Below are positions 43,967-57,190 of a stretch of DNA of 64,000 bases, piece by piece. Where the stretch lies: the NCBI RefSeq assembly GCF_000715075.1, contig NC_134082.1, forward strand, positions 214,632,948 to 214,696,947, written 5' to 3'. The stretch's first letter is position 1. Each line of letters opens with the position of its first letter. Both the position numbers and the translations under genes were made by a program. The notes beneath the pieces were generated by a model that worked only from the letters and a program-made list of their open reading frames with translations, searched no databases and was not told where the DNA came from. The stretch is from Nicotiana tabacum (taxonomy: Eukaryota > Streptophyta > Magnoliopsida > Solanales > Solanaceae).

Positions 43967-46900
43967 ATGGCCACTGCAGCAAAGGCATCCCTCCTCTTCT
44001 CTCCCTCGCCGGCGCCTGAGGGCTTTCTCACAACTCGTCTCTGCAAACTCTTCCCCACTCAAAAGCCTTCTTTTCCCACTCCCGCTTCCTCCTCCTTCTC
44101 TTCTATTACCTTATCTAAGGTCCTCAGTGCCGATGCTGTATATACCAAATTGCCTCCCCGACTACGGACTGCGAGGCAGGAGCAGGAGCGCGACGCCATT
44201 TCTCTCCTAAATGAGCGAATTCGGCGGGAGCACGCCAAGAGAGATCAATCCCACCCTCTTAGACCGGCCATGGATTCGGAGGAAGCTGATAAGTACATTC
44301 AGCTGGTGAAGGAGCAGCAGCAAAGGGGCCTCCAGAAGCTCAAAGGCGACAGAGCAAGACAAGCTGGTGCAGGTGCAGACGATGCAGCTCAAGCTACTTT
44401 TAGTTACAAGGTGGACCCTTACACTCTCCGTTCCGGCGATTACGTGGTGCACAGGAAGGTCGGAATTGGACGATTTGTCGGCATCAAATTTGACGTTCCC
44501 AAGGATTCCAAGGAGCCTATTGAATACGTCTTTATTGAGTATGCTGACGGCATGGCTAAATTACCCGTTAAGCAGGCTTCTCGTTTGCTCTATCGTTACA
44601 ATCTGTACGTACAACTTACCTTTTTACTTACCACGTAGAAGTTATACATTTATATGTACTAGTAATTCTTTATTCCTTGAAGAACTACTTTGTCAGTTGG
44701 CTACATTGTCCAAGTTCCCAAGCTTATTGAGCTACAACTCATTACACTGCTATTCATTTCCCCCCTTTTTATGGTAACTAAAGTCATGCAATAACTTCTT
44801 TCATTCATTTGGAGAAGATTTTTGCATACTCACTGTCATGGGCGGCTTTCCAGCCATGCCCCATGACCCCTGGATAGACATCTCGTAAAGCAGAATCTCA
44901 TTAAGAATCTCAGGAAGACATTAAGACATCAGTTGCTTAGGCTTACGTCGCCCTTCCAAGGAATCTCAGGAAGGCGCCGCGTAACAATTACTTAGGTCAG
45001 TGCAGTTACTGTCCGCCAACTGAGGTCCCCTCCGTATGCTAGACTAGATTGTCAGTGTCGTACGGGAAAACCAATGTCAAGAGCAATTGAGAGAACAGAA
45101 ATGAAAATTGAGATTGAAAGAAAGCTTGATTGTATTAATGAAAGCTATTACAGAAAAGCAACACGGTGTCGAGGGGGAGAGATACCAGTACAGAGAATTG
45201 TTTGCTTTCTAGAAAGTTTGATTGCTTGATCCCCCCTAATAATGCTTAAAAAAATAAACCAAAGCTACAAGACTAGACTTGACTAAGCTAGAGAAACATA
45301 ATATAAGTACATGAAATAAAACTACTCTATATTTACAATGAAAAGAACTTAGTTTTCTACAAGGCAGAAACAGGTCCGTTGTTAGTAGCATTGTCTTTGG
45401 CATCACGGTCTGCGCGCGGCACTGTTGGCATCTGCCTGCGGCTGTGCGTTGGCGAGGGATATCGGTAGGGCGACAGAGGCACATGCGCGCTTGTCACTTG
45501 GCGCGGCCAAGACCACGGGGCCGTCCGTGGCGTTGGGAGGCTTGCTAGGACGCCACGGGGCGCGCTCAAGGGGTCATGGGGCATGGATGGAAAGACGCCC
45601 ATGACATCACAAATGCATATATTGCTCCAAGCTCCAATACATCTCGAAGGGGCCTTCTCCTTTTGGGTTCCAAGTAGAGGGCATACCTCCAACAAAGAAT
45701 CATGTTCTGTCTAACGGAGTACAGTAGTTTTCTCGAGTGGAGACTTAGATTTGCAGCTCTCAATCCAAGCAGTATCTTGAATAATATTTTTCCCAGTCAC
45801 GAGGACAGCTGCTCACTAGATCGCTTAACATGTCTTTTCAACTCAAGGTAGCTTCATTTTCTTTACAAGCTTATCTGCCTTCCAACCCTTGTTAATCCAG
45901 CATACTTCTTAGTGCCTAGAAAGTAGGCATCTATCACAGTTTAACATCTACAAGACCTACTGGAACATGTTCCTTGTGCATGAATGGTGGAGAATTACAG
46001 TATTTAAGAATATCGTCATTTTTACTGCATAAAACGAATGATGAGTTTTTAGCAAGACCGGCCCCTCTTACCAGCTATATCATCATGGAAAGATAGCCAA
46101 GTAATAAAGGCCTATTTGCTGGTTTCAGCCGATAGCATATATCAAGACGCCGTAGGAGCTTTATATTTTGAACTGTTCTAGCTACTCTTTATATTGCTCT
46201 GGTCCTTTTGATTTGAAGGCCTCTCTTTCAATTACCAAAGGCTGAAAAGAAAAGGAAATGGATCTGCTCTATCTATGATTATCCTTAGCGAAATCACTGC
46301 ATATCACATTTCCGGAGGCGAGATCAGGGTCTGATTCTCGTTTTGGAAAAAATAGTAATTATTAAGACGGAGATACATGCTTTTGCCTTTTATAATCCTT
46401 CATCATCATCCTTGGAATGACTCTCTGAGTTATGAATAACCGTGGGACCAAGGGAAACCTGGAAATGTTCTTTATTATCAATTTCGTGTGTCAGAGAGAT
46501 AGTCTAACTCTGCAATTTGATTGGTGCATTTTTAACTTTTCAGCCCTAATGAAACCAAAAAGCCACGGACTTTGAGCAAGTTAAGTGATACTAGTGCATG
46601 GGAGAGGAGAAGGATGAAGGGAAAAGTTGCAGTTCAGAAAATGGTTGTAGATTTAATGGAGCTATATCTACACAGGCTAAAACAAAAAAGGCCTCCATAC
46701 CCAAAGACCCCAGCCATGGCTGAATTTTCATCTCAGTTCCCTTTTGAGCCCACACCGGATCAGAAACAGGTTTAATTGTCTCTTCTGTATCTTTTAAATT
46801 CTGACGTCAACCTGCAACGTGTTTTCTGCGAAATATCAGCTGTTGTAGGTTCTTGCCATGTGTATACTTTAGCTGCAATTATTGTTTTTCATCCAGCTGG

Positions 46901-49900
46901 TTCAGCAAGACATATATGAAGAAATTTTAACAACAAAGTAAATAATAACAGTGTTATCTCTTGCCACATTCTGGTCAAAATAACTTATTGCTACTCTTGG
47001 TCTGAAAAGTTTAATCATTTTTACTGGTTTACCTGTAATGGGAACCTTTCTTTGTTTCTTACAGTTTGGGTTCCAATGACAGGCTTTCTTAGATGTGGAA
47101 AGGGACTTGACAGAGAGGGAAAATCCGATGGATAGATTAATTTGTGGAGATGTTGGTTTTGGTAAAACTGAAGTTGCACTTCGTGCCATCTTCTGTGTTG
47201 TCTCTACAGGGAAGCAAGCTATGGTTCTAGCACCAACTATAGTTTTAGCTAAACAACATTTTGATGTTATCTCAGAGAGATTCTCAAGATATCCTAACAT
47301 CAGAGTTGGACTTCTTAGCAGGTTTCAGGTGCATAACTCAATCCTTAGCTATACATGGTTGATTCCTAATATGCACTTTCTACTTGAACATCCTTCATCG
47401 TTTGAATAGTTGTTGGTTTGGTAAAAGAATGGTGCTTGCCTTCAGAGCTTCAATGTTTAAATTGCTCTTCATATAGTTTTTGACAAAATCTATCTTCTTG
47501 CATCTCATGATTTCTTAAGATTAGCTTTGACAAAATCTATCTTCTTGCATCTCATGATTTCTTAAGATTAGCTTTCTTGATCAATAGGTCCACGGCATGA
47601 AAAAATTATCTTAAGCTCATTAGAGTGCCTTAAAATAAGGGATTCCGTTAATAAACTGCATGCAAGTCAAACTGACGTAGACACATTAAAAATTATGTCT
47701 GTTGAGGATTTTATACAGTTTGAGGTCGTGTAAGCTGTTTCACAAATCGTGCTTAGTTGATTGTTATTTATTTTAAAATTTTTACATTGTTGAAATGGTT
47801 TAATATTATTTTATATCTGTATACTGCATTTAATTGTTGTCTGCCTGTTTGATTTCATTGAGAAGAAACAAAAAGAATGACTTTTTGAATGCGCAAGGGA
47901 AGTGTACGAAACTAGAAGTGATGTCTTTTTCCTCTTTCTTTTCTGGTGTTTTCCTTCCAAAATCTGAGTGGTAATGGTTTCTCAATGTGAACTCTTTACA
48001 TATATTATTTTTGTTTTAGTTCTTTGGCGTTGACACTGTTGTTTACTTCGTCCAAGTAAACACCATAACCTGTATTCTAAGTCCTAATTTTAGCTTACTT
48101 TGCAACCTACTATTGCTCTATCAAGACCAAGTCAGAGAAAGAGGAGTACTTGAGTATGATTAAAGACGGACGCGTGGATATTATTGTTGGGACGCATTCA
48201 CTACTTGGCGATCGGGTTGAATATAATAATTTGGGTCTACTTGTGGTTGATGAGGAACAGGTATGCCCACATATCTAACTGCGATTGTTTTTTGGATCAT
48301 TTGTTTGTCATTTGCATCTAAAGGCAGTAATATTTCGGATTTAGTCATGGATGAAATAGGTTGGTGACTTGTGCAAGTAAGGCCTTTTAACGAGGGAAAA
48401 GTATGCCTAATCTCCCTTTTTTTAATTTTTAGTTTCCCTTTTAATTTTTAGTCTCCCTTTATAATGAGGCCAACTATGACTACATTTTCTTATTGTCCTA
48501 TGATGATAAAAAGCTCGAAAAGAAACTTTATCCAGAACCCAAAAAAAAAAAAAAAACTTGGATAGAAACACCAAGGCTCAACATTCTTGCATTCTGCACG
48601 TTTTCTAAAATTGCTTCTTTTGATTGTTTCTTATTAGTAAAGAGTGATGTACATTCATATGGCCAACCCAGCTAGCTTGGCATTGAGTCATAGTTATTGT
48701 TGTCATGAGTGATGTACATTGGAGAGAAGCATCAAGGAGGTGGAAATGTTACATGTTCAAAAAGGAATATGAACAAACTAGGAGTGGGCGAGGATCTGCA
48801 GAAGGTTGTACAAAAGAGTAAAAACTAATTGGCATTGGAAGTTGACAAACTGCAGAATTCTTCACACCCACTCACACTCTCTCCAATACCATAGATAAAT
48901 TTGTTCGAGGCAAAGGCAGGGGCGGAGGGATAGCATTAGCTGCGGGTTCGGACGAACCCAATTGCTTTTGCTTAAACCTTGTATTTGTATTAGAAAATTC
49001 ATAAAATATGTATAAATATTTAATTGCAAATCCAGTAACTAAGACAAACTATGGCTATGAATAGTAAGGTGAGGCCTTTTATTTGCCTCAATAGGAATAG
49101 TAAGGTAAGGTTTAGCCCGGTATGTGTTGCCTTGGTCCCATGTCTTTGGAAAAATATCCACACGGCTATGAGATTATATGCCCTCGTGAGACTTTGCCGG
49201 CAGCTACACCATGAATCCTCTACATGAGGCTGCCATCTTAAGGCAATGTGAGGCGCAGAGGAGTGATTATATAGCCAAGGCATATGGGTAACAAAACCGG
49301 TGCTATTGTCCCCCTTATTTGTACTTTTCCTAATTGTTGCATTTTTATTTTCATTTATTAATAAAAAACTAGCCCTAGGCGCTTGCCTAGCGGATTGCCA
49401 AAAAAAAAAAAAAAAAAAAAAAGACAAACTATGGGTTCAGTGATAAATTCAAAACCCATAAACTTCAAATCTTAGCTCTGTCTCTGGGCAAAGGTGTATT
49501 AGCTTGTTAGATTGGGCAAGCTTAGAATGCTATTTCTTTCTTTTGATAGGATCCCTATGACCGATTCTTCATATTTGATCTCCATCTGAATTGCTCTTCG
49601 TCTTTTCAGAGGTTTGGTGTAAAACAGAAGGAGAAGATTGCTTCATTTAAAACCTCAGTGGATGTTCTTACACTTTCAGCAACGCCTATTCCGAGAACTC
49701 TCTATTTAGCATTAACTGGATTTCGTGACGCTAGGTAATACCACCGGGTTTGTTTCAATTTATCAAAGCACTGACTGGCTGTTGATGAAGTATCCACTAT
49801 ACTGTTGGGCACCTCCAGCAGCTGAAATTGGGTATCATTCATTTAGCAGTGTCAATGTTGGCTAGAGTTGACCAATTGTGAAGTTACATTCAACTCTACA

Positions 49901-52900
49901 TTTTGCCTGCTCAATTTTTTGACTGTTTTGCTTTATGGCTTCCCCCATTTTCTTTTCCCACTCAAACAGTTTGATCTCAACACCACCTCCCGAGAGAGTT
50001 CCGATAAGAACACATCTTTCAGCTTACAGCAAGAACAAAGTAATAACAGCTATCAAGCATGAATTGGACCGTGGTGGCCGAGTTTTTTATGTCTTGCCCC
50101 GCATTAAGGGTAATGCATTCTGTGCCTTTTATGCACATTAATTGTGAGTAGCATTATGTAATTTGGTGGCCATGCTGTAGAGGAGTTTGCTGAAGTTCAT
50201 CCATTGTACTCTTTGTAGTTACATGGGTTTGTCTATTATTCGCAGGTCTTGAAGATGTTATGGAATTTTTAGAACAAGCATTCCCACATGTTGAAATAGC
50301 TATTGCTCATGGAAAGGTGATTGTGGGATTAATTGAGTTTGCTTTAAGTTCTGGAATTGATAGAATATTCATGTTTATTCAGTCTTTTGACGTTAAAGAT
50401 ATGAACTCATACTTACATAGCATCTACACTGCATTGTCCAGTTCTAGTGGTCTGACATGCCATTTCATCTTTTTTGGCAGCAATACTCAAAACAGCTTGA
50501 GGAAACTATGGAAAGATTTGCACGGGGAGACATTAGAATTCTTATATGTACAAACATAGTAGAAAGTGGCCTTGATATTCAAAATGCAAACACAATCATC
50601 ATTCAAGATGTTCAGCAATTTGGACTTGCACAATTGTATCAGGTTTTTACATTCTCTTGCCTAAACAAATAGAAAACTTTTTGTTGTCATATTGTCTTCC
50701 AGTCCTATTGGTAGTTCCTTCATGCATTGTATAAGTGACATTGAAACCAGGAGGCAGATCATTTGTTTTTATCTGCTTAGTTTTCTTAGGAATAAGTGAT
50801 GAAAACATAGTTTACTTTGATACAAACTTTTGTTCAATTTTAGATGAAGTAGACATTCTTTGACAGCATGTGTTGTTAGCGCAGCTCTGAATTAATACAG
50901 AGTCTCCCTGTTTCCTTAATGTACATGATTAATTATACAAGATGATTAATGCTGCTAAAAGAGAAAATTTACCTTTTGGGATAAATCATACAAGATGATT
51001 AATGGTGCTAAAAGAGAAAATTTACTTTCTGGGATAACTTAGGTAGCTTGGGGTTTAGTCAGTTCAAACTTTGGTCCTCCAGGTGGACAGCGAGTATTTG
51101 TCACATTCAAAAACTCCTTGTAGTCTTGAGATTACATCGAAGTTCAATAGCATACATAGTGCTATTTTCCTTGTAGTGGCATTTGAGCCAAGCTCATTTT
51201 TATGAGACAAGGGATTGTCGCAGAGAGAGAACAAATGTGGTTGAATCAGTCTTTTGTGGTATTGTAAAGTCTTCTATTGTTTCTTTCAAGAGGAATCTCT
51301 GGGGTTTGGTTCTCTTATTGACCATGGGGAACCACCTGGCCTGCTATTGCAGCTGAGGTGAAGCCAATTGATTTCTTCAACTCAAATAATGTAGTGATTT
51401 CAAACTCCAATGAAGAAGCATCTTTTTTCTCTTTGCCGGTTTCCCTTTCATTGTATTTACTACTAAAGTTGATTGGTCAAAGATTTTCAGCCCTTAATTT
51501 CAAAATTTGGCCCCTTCCACTGCTAGCTAACTGATTAACTTGTCTCTCTTAATAGCTTCTGTTGATACTGTAGTTTTTGCAATTCAGATGTCCTTGAGCG
51601 GAATTTATGAGACTCATATATTTTTACCATGTGCTAATCAGGGCATGATGACGTGCTGCTGACAATTCCATATCTTAACTTTGCAGATTCTTAGCGATTG
51701 TGGTTATTGATCCTTGGAATGCTAGGTGCTGTGACTTTGATATTCCTTCTAATTCCTACTCCCTCTTTGATTACTGTAGTTGCGTGGAAGGGTCGGACGG
51801 GCAGATAAGGAAGCTCATGCACACTTATTTTATCCTGACAAATCACTTCTTTCTGACCATGCACTAGTATGTTCTCTTTCCTCTATATTCTTCTATTAAC
51901 AAGATATGTAGGAGATGATTCTTATATTCTGTCATCTTGCCTTTATTTTGGTAATGTTGCGGTATTTTCCAACAGAACAAGGTTTCTAATTTTATCTTAT
52001 CAAGGACGAATTCTAAGATTTTTCTTTATTATGGCTGTAACATGGCATTCATTTGACTATTTAGGAGAGGCTTGCTGCTCTTGAAGAGTGCTGTGAACTT
52101 GGCCAGGGTTTTCAGCTTGCAGAAAGAGACATGGCTATTAGAGGATTTGGTAATATTTTTGGCGAGCAACAGACAGGCGATGTCGGCAATGTGGGCATTG
52201 ATCTCTTCTTTGAGATGCTATTTGAAAGCTTATCAAAGGTCTGTTTCCGTCATCCTTTTACTCCATTATTTCTAGTTACAAAGATAAAATTGACTGGTTT
52301 GTGCCTAAGCTAGCATTGCTTTCTGCATGCTATCCTCCTCCCTTATTTTGAGATTACTAGTTTCTCGGCACGTGCGTTGCACGTGTATGTCGAGTCATGT
52401 ATTAAAATAAAAGGTTTTAATGAATAATTATACATGAAGACTATAAATTATAAGTTTCATACAAACATGTGATTTCTTTTACTTATTTTGATTTTATGAG
52501 GTACAAACATGTAAAGTTGGTCATGTAACAAACATATTATAATTAAAAATTGTTTGACTCTATGCTTTATTTATCGTTATCGTAAAGTATTATTTGTGGA
52601 CAAATTTGAAAAGATATCCTTGATTTTTAAGGGGATAAAGTTGAATTTTCTTGGGATAAACACGAAAGTTCATTCTAAACAAACACCAATATCTGAAAGT
52701 TTGTTCCAAGCAGACAACAAACTTTGCAAACAAACGATTAACTTTAGGCACAGAGTAACTCTATTACCGAGTAAAACCTCCTCATATACATGATGTTGAC
52801 TAAATGAGCAAAGTTTATGTAAAAGAAACAATGCCAAAAATGTCACGACAAAAAGATCCATCGCCCATGTACTCATAGTAAACAAAATATATTACCTTAT

Positions 52901-54149
52901 TGTAACCTTTTCAATATTGTTTGTCTTTTCAAAAATTAAATAGTCTCTTTTACTTATGAATAATTGACAGACCCTAGGTTAATTGAATCAAATTGCTATT
53001 ATGAATTAAAATATATCAGTCAGCTAAAATTAAATCCAATTAAGTGTTTAAATCATTTAAGCACATGTAGAATAGAAATACAAATCTTAAGTTTCAGTAT
53101 GAATCACTTGATTTGCGTAGGTTATTCTTTACCGTAAGCAACATTGATCCTCAAGTGTTTTTAAATATCTCTAACTCTATCTATACAAAACTACAACTTT
53201 TAACTCCAAAAGGATCTGTAGCTAGATTATTGAAAGATGTTATCCAAGGCATTATTTAAGATAGTACCTGCAATTTCTTTTCTATTCTTCATCCATCTAA
53301 AGAACTTCATCCTAAATATCATATGCCGCAGGGTGGCGGCCGCCATCAAATCATTTCCCCCTTTTTTTTGTCTTCAAAAGTGAGATGTGTATTGGATCTA
53401 TATATACCGAAAGGTTGAAAGAATTTTACTAATTATACTAAGTGGCAACACTTAGTGTTTGTGCAGCCTCTTAAGAAATATTGTGGGTGCCACGAATCTC
53501 GATTTCAGGGGAAATATCTTTGCCTTTCATAATTTTGAATCAAGGAAGCAATTACATGGCTTATACACATGTTTTCAAGTTTCGCACTCTATGCTCTAAA
53601 TATAATTAGAACCTAAATTGTTTATCTCGTCAGTTTCTACTTTATTTAGAATTGTCAAGTACAAGGGAAAACAAAGAAAGTGAAATAGAAAACAAAAAGG
53701 ATTCAAAGGAGTAGCACAATCCTTTATTGAATCAGACCACGATACACATAAATTGAAGAATCACATTGGATCATAACCATCCATCCTAATATTTATATAT
53801 ATTGAATTTCATAAATCACAAAGAATAAATATTAAAGAATGAATAGAGTAAAGAAAGGAGAACCCGATTTTGTTGTCACTTTATTGTTTAGTCACTTTGG
53901 AATTGACTTTGCCTTCCATGAATATTACTTTATTTCCTCAAAATAAACTATGAGAAAGAAGGACGATCCTTTGGATAAATATAGTAGCATTGGCAAGAAT
54001 CATTGCATCCAAAGTTTGCATCCTTTGATCCAAAATGTTGAAACGGCATGAAAATATTTGCACGACAGTTTTGAGAATATGCTTCCTAACCGTGTAAACT
54101 TATTGGCTTCACATAAGGTGTCTCTTTGAAGCGTTGGGTCCATATTGGC

Positions 54150-54218
<69 letters not shown>

Positions 54219-55695
54219 GTTTTTGCGTCCTTTTACTTATTATATTAGGTTAATAAGAGGGGTATTAAAGTATTTAACTTTTCACTTTTGGGGTTCTTGC
54301 TTTTAATATAGATGATACATCTATGGATCAGCAATGTACCTCTCAAAATGAAAGAAAATTGTAATGAGATCTGTTATCTTTATTTGTATTCCAGGTTGAT
54401 GAGCATCGTGTAATATCAGTTCCTTACCATGCAATGAAGGTATTTAATGCTCTCATATTTTCCATAAGTTGATATGTTTTTCAAGTATAAAATCCATTAT
54501 ACGTCTGCGGTTGTGTCTCCACTCCCCAATACCTAATGCTTGCTGCTCTTTTGAGGAACTGTCATTAATCATTAAGAACCAGAGAAATTCAAATCTTAAA
54601 AAATGAATAATTTTACAATAACAAACCCAGTGTAATCCCACAAGTGAGGTCTGGGGAAGGTTGTGTGTATGCAAATAAGTGTAATCCCACAAGTGGGGTC
54701 TGGGGAGGGTAGTGTGTATGTACCTGGTAAAGGTGGAGATATTGTTTCTGATAGACTCGGATAACTACTATAATTAGTACTCCCCCATTTTAATTTGTGT
54801 GAACTTATTTGACCGGCCACCGAGAGGGAGTAACTGTTAAGCCGGGTTTGTTAGCTAAAATGTTGAGTATGATCACGTTGATTTCCTAGGCACGTGGAAA
54901 CAGCTTCATATAGGAACTTTAGACTAGTGGTTCTACAAATAGCTTGTACGAATTTGTGCCTCCTGTTTAAAGTTAATCTGCTTTTGTAACATCGAATTGT
55001 GAAAGATATAGCCTATATTTTAACTGCTACTTTCATTGGCAATTGCAAATAATGTGTATAACCTTTTAAAATTCTCACTTCCTGTCTCAGCTTGATATCA
55101 ATATAAACCCTCATCTTCCTTCCGAGTACATAAATCATTTGGAGAACCCCATGCAAATCATTAATGGCGCTGAAACAGCAGCTGAAAAGGACATTTTCAG
55201 CTTGATGCAATTTACAGAAAATCTGAGGCGTCAGTATGGCAAAGAACCTTACTCTATGGAAATCCTATTGAAGAAGCTTTATGTCAGAAGAATGGCAGCA
55301 GATTTAGGAATTACCAGCATATATTCTTCAGGAAAGATGGTTGGCATGAAAACAAACATGTCAAAAAAGGTTTTCAAATTGATAACTGATTCAGCAACTT
55401 CAGATGTTCATCAGAATTCTCTGATTTTTGAAGATGGCCAAATAAAGGTATGGTTTTGCTGAGTTTTACTACCTTGCTATGCCTATAATAATCCCCTAAG
55501 GTTCCATTTTCTTCATTTGAAAGAATTGGAATTTAATTAATGCGAAAGGCAAGTTTTCCATATCTAAGTGGCTTTGTGTAATGATGTGTTCAGGCTGAAC
55601 TGCTCTTGGAGCTACCTAAAGAACAGTTGCTGAATTGGATCTTCCAATGCCTAGCGGAATTATACTCTTCATTACCGACCTTAATAAAATATTAG
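43967..55695 (+). CDS. Chloroplast Mfd/TRCF-like ATP-dependent DNA helicase (13 exons, 835 aa)
   Basis: Exons: 43967-44604, 46544-46769, 47083-47328, 48126-48260, 49610-49734, 49970-50109, 50246-50316, 50481-50642, 51780-51866, 52065-52238, 54395-54439, 55091-55447, 55594-55695. All introns are GT-AG and the 2508 nt stay in frame. Residues 1-60 are Ser/Thr/Pro-rich, as in chloroplast transit peptides. About 144-215 match the CarD-like polymerase-interaction domain ([17 protein letters not shown]). Helicase motifs: Walker A GDVGFGKT at 310-317, DEEQ at 412-415, [10 protein letters not shown] in exon 5, [14 protein letters not shown] in exon 8, and [10 protein letters not shown] across exons 8-9. 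[14 protein letters not shown] in exon 10 and a TRCF-type C-terminus follow. The UvrB-like N-terminal part of bacterial Mfd is absent, as is usual for the plant protein (Arabidopsis At3g02060 type). The role is probably RNA-polymerase-linked DNA translocation in plastids; this is inference. Confidence 0.93.
44605..46543 (+). other. Helicase intron 1 (1.9 kb)
   Basis: Donor GTACGTAC, acceptor TTAACTTTTCAG. It holds a 771-bp insertion bounded by inverted repeats (listed separately). The rest, 45606-46543, shows no gene. Confidence 0.85.
44835..45605. mobile_element. Insertion bounded by 36-bp inverted repeats in helicase intron 1
   Basis: 44835-44870 and 45570-45605 are inverted copies with two mismatches; each is itself partly palindromic (GTCATGGG with CCCATGAC). 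The interior is non-coding; its right part, 45400-45600, is much more GC-rich than its surroundings. Probably a non-autonomous DNA transposon of unknown family. No clear target duplication was seen. Confidence 0.6.
47329..48125 (+). other. Helicase intron 3, with a 48-bp tandem duplication
   Basis: The block starting TGACAAAATCTATCTTCTTG is present twice in direct contact (about 47480-47575). The acceptor TCTATCAAG is poor in pyrimidines, but the exon that follows keeps the frame and matches the family. Confidence 0.7.
48917..49486. mobile_element. hAT-type MITE in helicase intron 4
   Basis: It starts CAGGGGCGGAG and ends CTCTGTCTCTG, an imperfect inverted repeat. It is flanked by the 8-bp duplication GGCAAAGG (48909-48916 and 49487-49494), as expected of hAT transposition. 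It contains a younger retroposed insertion at 49055-49420, so its original length was about 190 bp. Confidence 0.8.
49055..49420 (+). mobile_element. Retroposed insertion with poly-A tail inside the hAT MITE
   Basis: 366 bp ending in a run of more than 20 A are flanked by a 14-bp duplication, AAGACAAACTATGG (49041-49054 and 49421-49434). This is the signature of LINE-driven retroposition. I see no convincing pol III B box, so it may be a SINE, a 5'-truncated LINE end or a processed transcript. The open frame on the other strand is a poly-A artefact. Confidence 0.8.
50643..51779 (+). other. Helicase intron 8, with a partial tandem duplication
   Basis: A block with AAGATGATTAATGSTGCTAA and AGAGAAAATTTAC occurs twice, 58 bp apart (about 50939-51035). 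Nothing else of note is seen. Confidence 0.6.
52239..54394 (+). other. Helicase intron 10 (2.2 kb) with AT-rich insertion
   Basis: From about 52347 (CTAGTTTCTCGGCACGTGCG, then TTGCACGTG) to about 54300 the sequence is AT-rich and looks inserted. The start resembles ends of unclassified plant repeats carrying a CACGTGCGTTGCACGTG palindrome. No coding frame was recognised. The exons on both sides are intact. Confidence 0.5.
54151..54218. repeat. (TTA)n microsatellite
   Basis: About 22 perfect TTA units in helicase intron 10. Likely polymorphic. Confidence 0.97.
54615..54775 (-). mobile_element. TS-like SINE fragment with internal duplication, helicase intron 11
   Basis: GTAATCCCACAAGTGGGGTC followed by TGGGGAGGGTAGTGTGTATG occurs twice (54632 and 54681). 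It matches the shared part of the SINE at 59800-59930. The orientation is inferred from that copy. Confidence 0.6.
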
Positions 55696-57029
55696 TCCTT
55701 TCAGTGAACTGTGATTCTTTACTTCATCAAGTAGGCAGCCCCATGTCCATCGCTATTATAGGGTCCTGGGCATTTGGTTTTATTAAGAACATTAGAAGCT
55801 TCTCTCTCCGGGGCAGTTGGTTTAATTATGAACATTAGAAGCTTGTCTCTCATAAGCGGCTGTCTCCCCATGTACATACAGTATGAAAAAAAAAGAGATA
55901 GACCTGTATCGGCTATTAAAGCATATATATGAAAATCCAACTGGCACTTTCTCCATTCCTCTTGGGCAATCAATCCATATCAGAAGTAAAAGCCACGGGG
56001 AGTGCATTGTCTTCCTGATACAAGGTACTTAACTTTCGAATTCAATGAGGTTTATCTCTGGTCCGTTCTTTTTATCTTTTCAGTTTCTATTTTTGCCTTT
56101 TTACTTTTTGTCTCCTAATTGTCTGAGATCTGGTTTGTTTTTTACTGTGCAGGACTAGCACCTTTGTTTAAATAAAGGATATAGGATATATTAATGGACT
56201 ATCAAAATGATTTTCTGTTTCTTGTGAAAGATTTGTTTATGTGGCAATTAGGATCCTCATTCACCCAACTTGAATAGGGAAAGAAGACGGGATCATAATT
56301 TGTCTTTCATGTTTTTCCGGATCCATGACTCCTTTCTCTTTATGTTAGAAGATGTCACCTCTTCATGACATTTTCTCTGAATTATGGCGCTTCATGGAAT
56401 TTGTGTTGCATATTTTTTTCATATCATTTTGGCAAAATGTGATTCAAATCTAATTTATGTGTAATTCTTCTTATTAGCTAAAATTACAAAAAGGATCAAG
56501 AGATTAAAAAGCGAACGATCCAATTGAGACCAAATTATTTTTTCTTACGGACAGTACAAAGAAATTTCTTGTCAATTACTGACATTAAATTTCTTGTCAA
56601 TTACTGACATTGATTCTAGCGGTCTAGCCTACGAAATTCCAATCGAAATGAATCCTAAATTACTGTCTATTGTTTATATTATACCATGTAGCCACCTTTA
56701 AAACAACTTATTGTAATATAACCAGCTTTAATATAGTAGTTGAAAAGTAGCCAGTTGTCCAGTTAAATAAGCTTAAAGGACTTTTTCGCCCTTTGCTCAT
56801 CATCGTACCTGAAACCTATTTGCGAAAGAGTGAAACTCAAGTGGAAAATCGATCTCATAGCGGGTACAAACACACTTTTTACAACATTAGGTTCAGAATC
56901 CAAAATGGATATGAGAAATTGAGAATGCGATCAAATAAGAACAACGTTCCTTAAGCTTTCGCTCTTTTCTCACCAAGTGAGAATGGACCTCCTTTTTCTG
57001 TCCAACATGTTTTACTTCAACATGGTCAT

Positions 57030-57190
57030 TTGGTTGGAAAGAAGTTATCTCAAGATTAATTATTCCGGGATTAGATATTCCACCTTTCATGGGATAAAAA
57101 AACACTATAATTCCGGGATAATTAATTCCGCGATTAATTATGCCGCAATTTTCTCCCAACCAAACATGAGATAAATTCTTCTTAAATTTA
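57030..57190. mobile_element. Small MITE-like sequence
   Basis: Repeated ATTAATTATTCCGGGATTA-type strings occur in both orientations, with TTGGTTGGAAAG near the left and CTCCCAACCAA near the right end as inverted termini. No coding capacity. Confidence 0.5.

Noticed and set aside
45357..45695. 112-residue minus-strand frame in helicase intron 1
   Set aside because: Lies in the GC-rich inverted-repeat insertion and crosses its right boundary at 45605; no motif was recognised.
49020..49427. 135-residue minus-strand frame starting with a Phe run
   Set aside because: Starts in the antisense of the poly-A tail of a retroposed insert and crosses its boundary.
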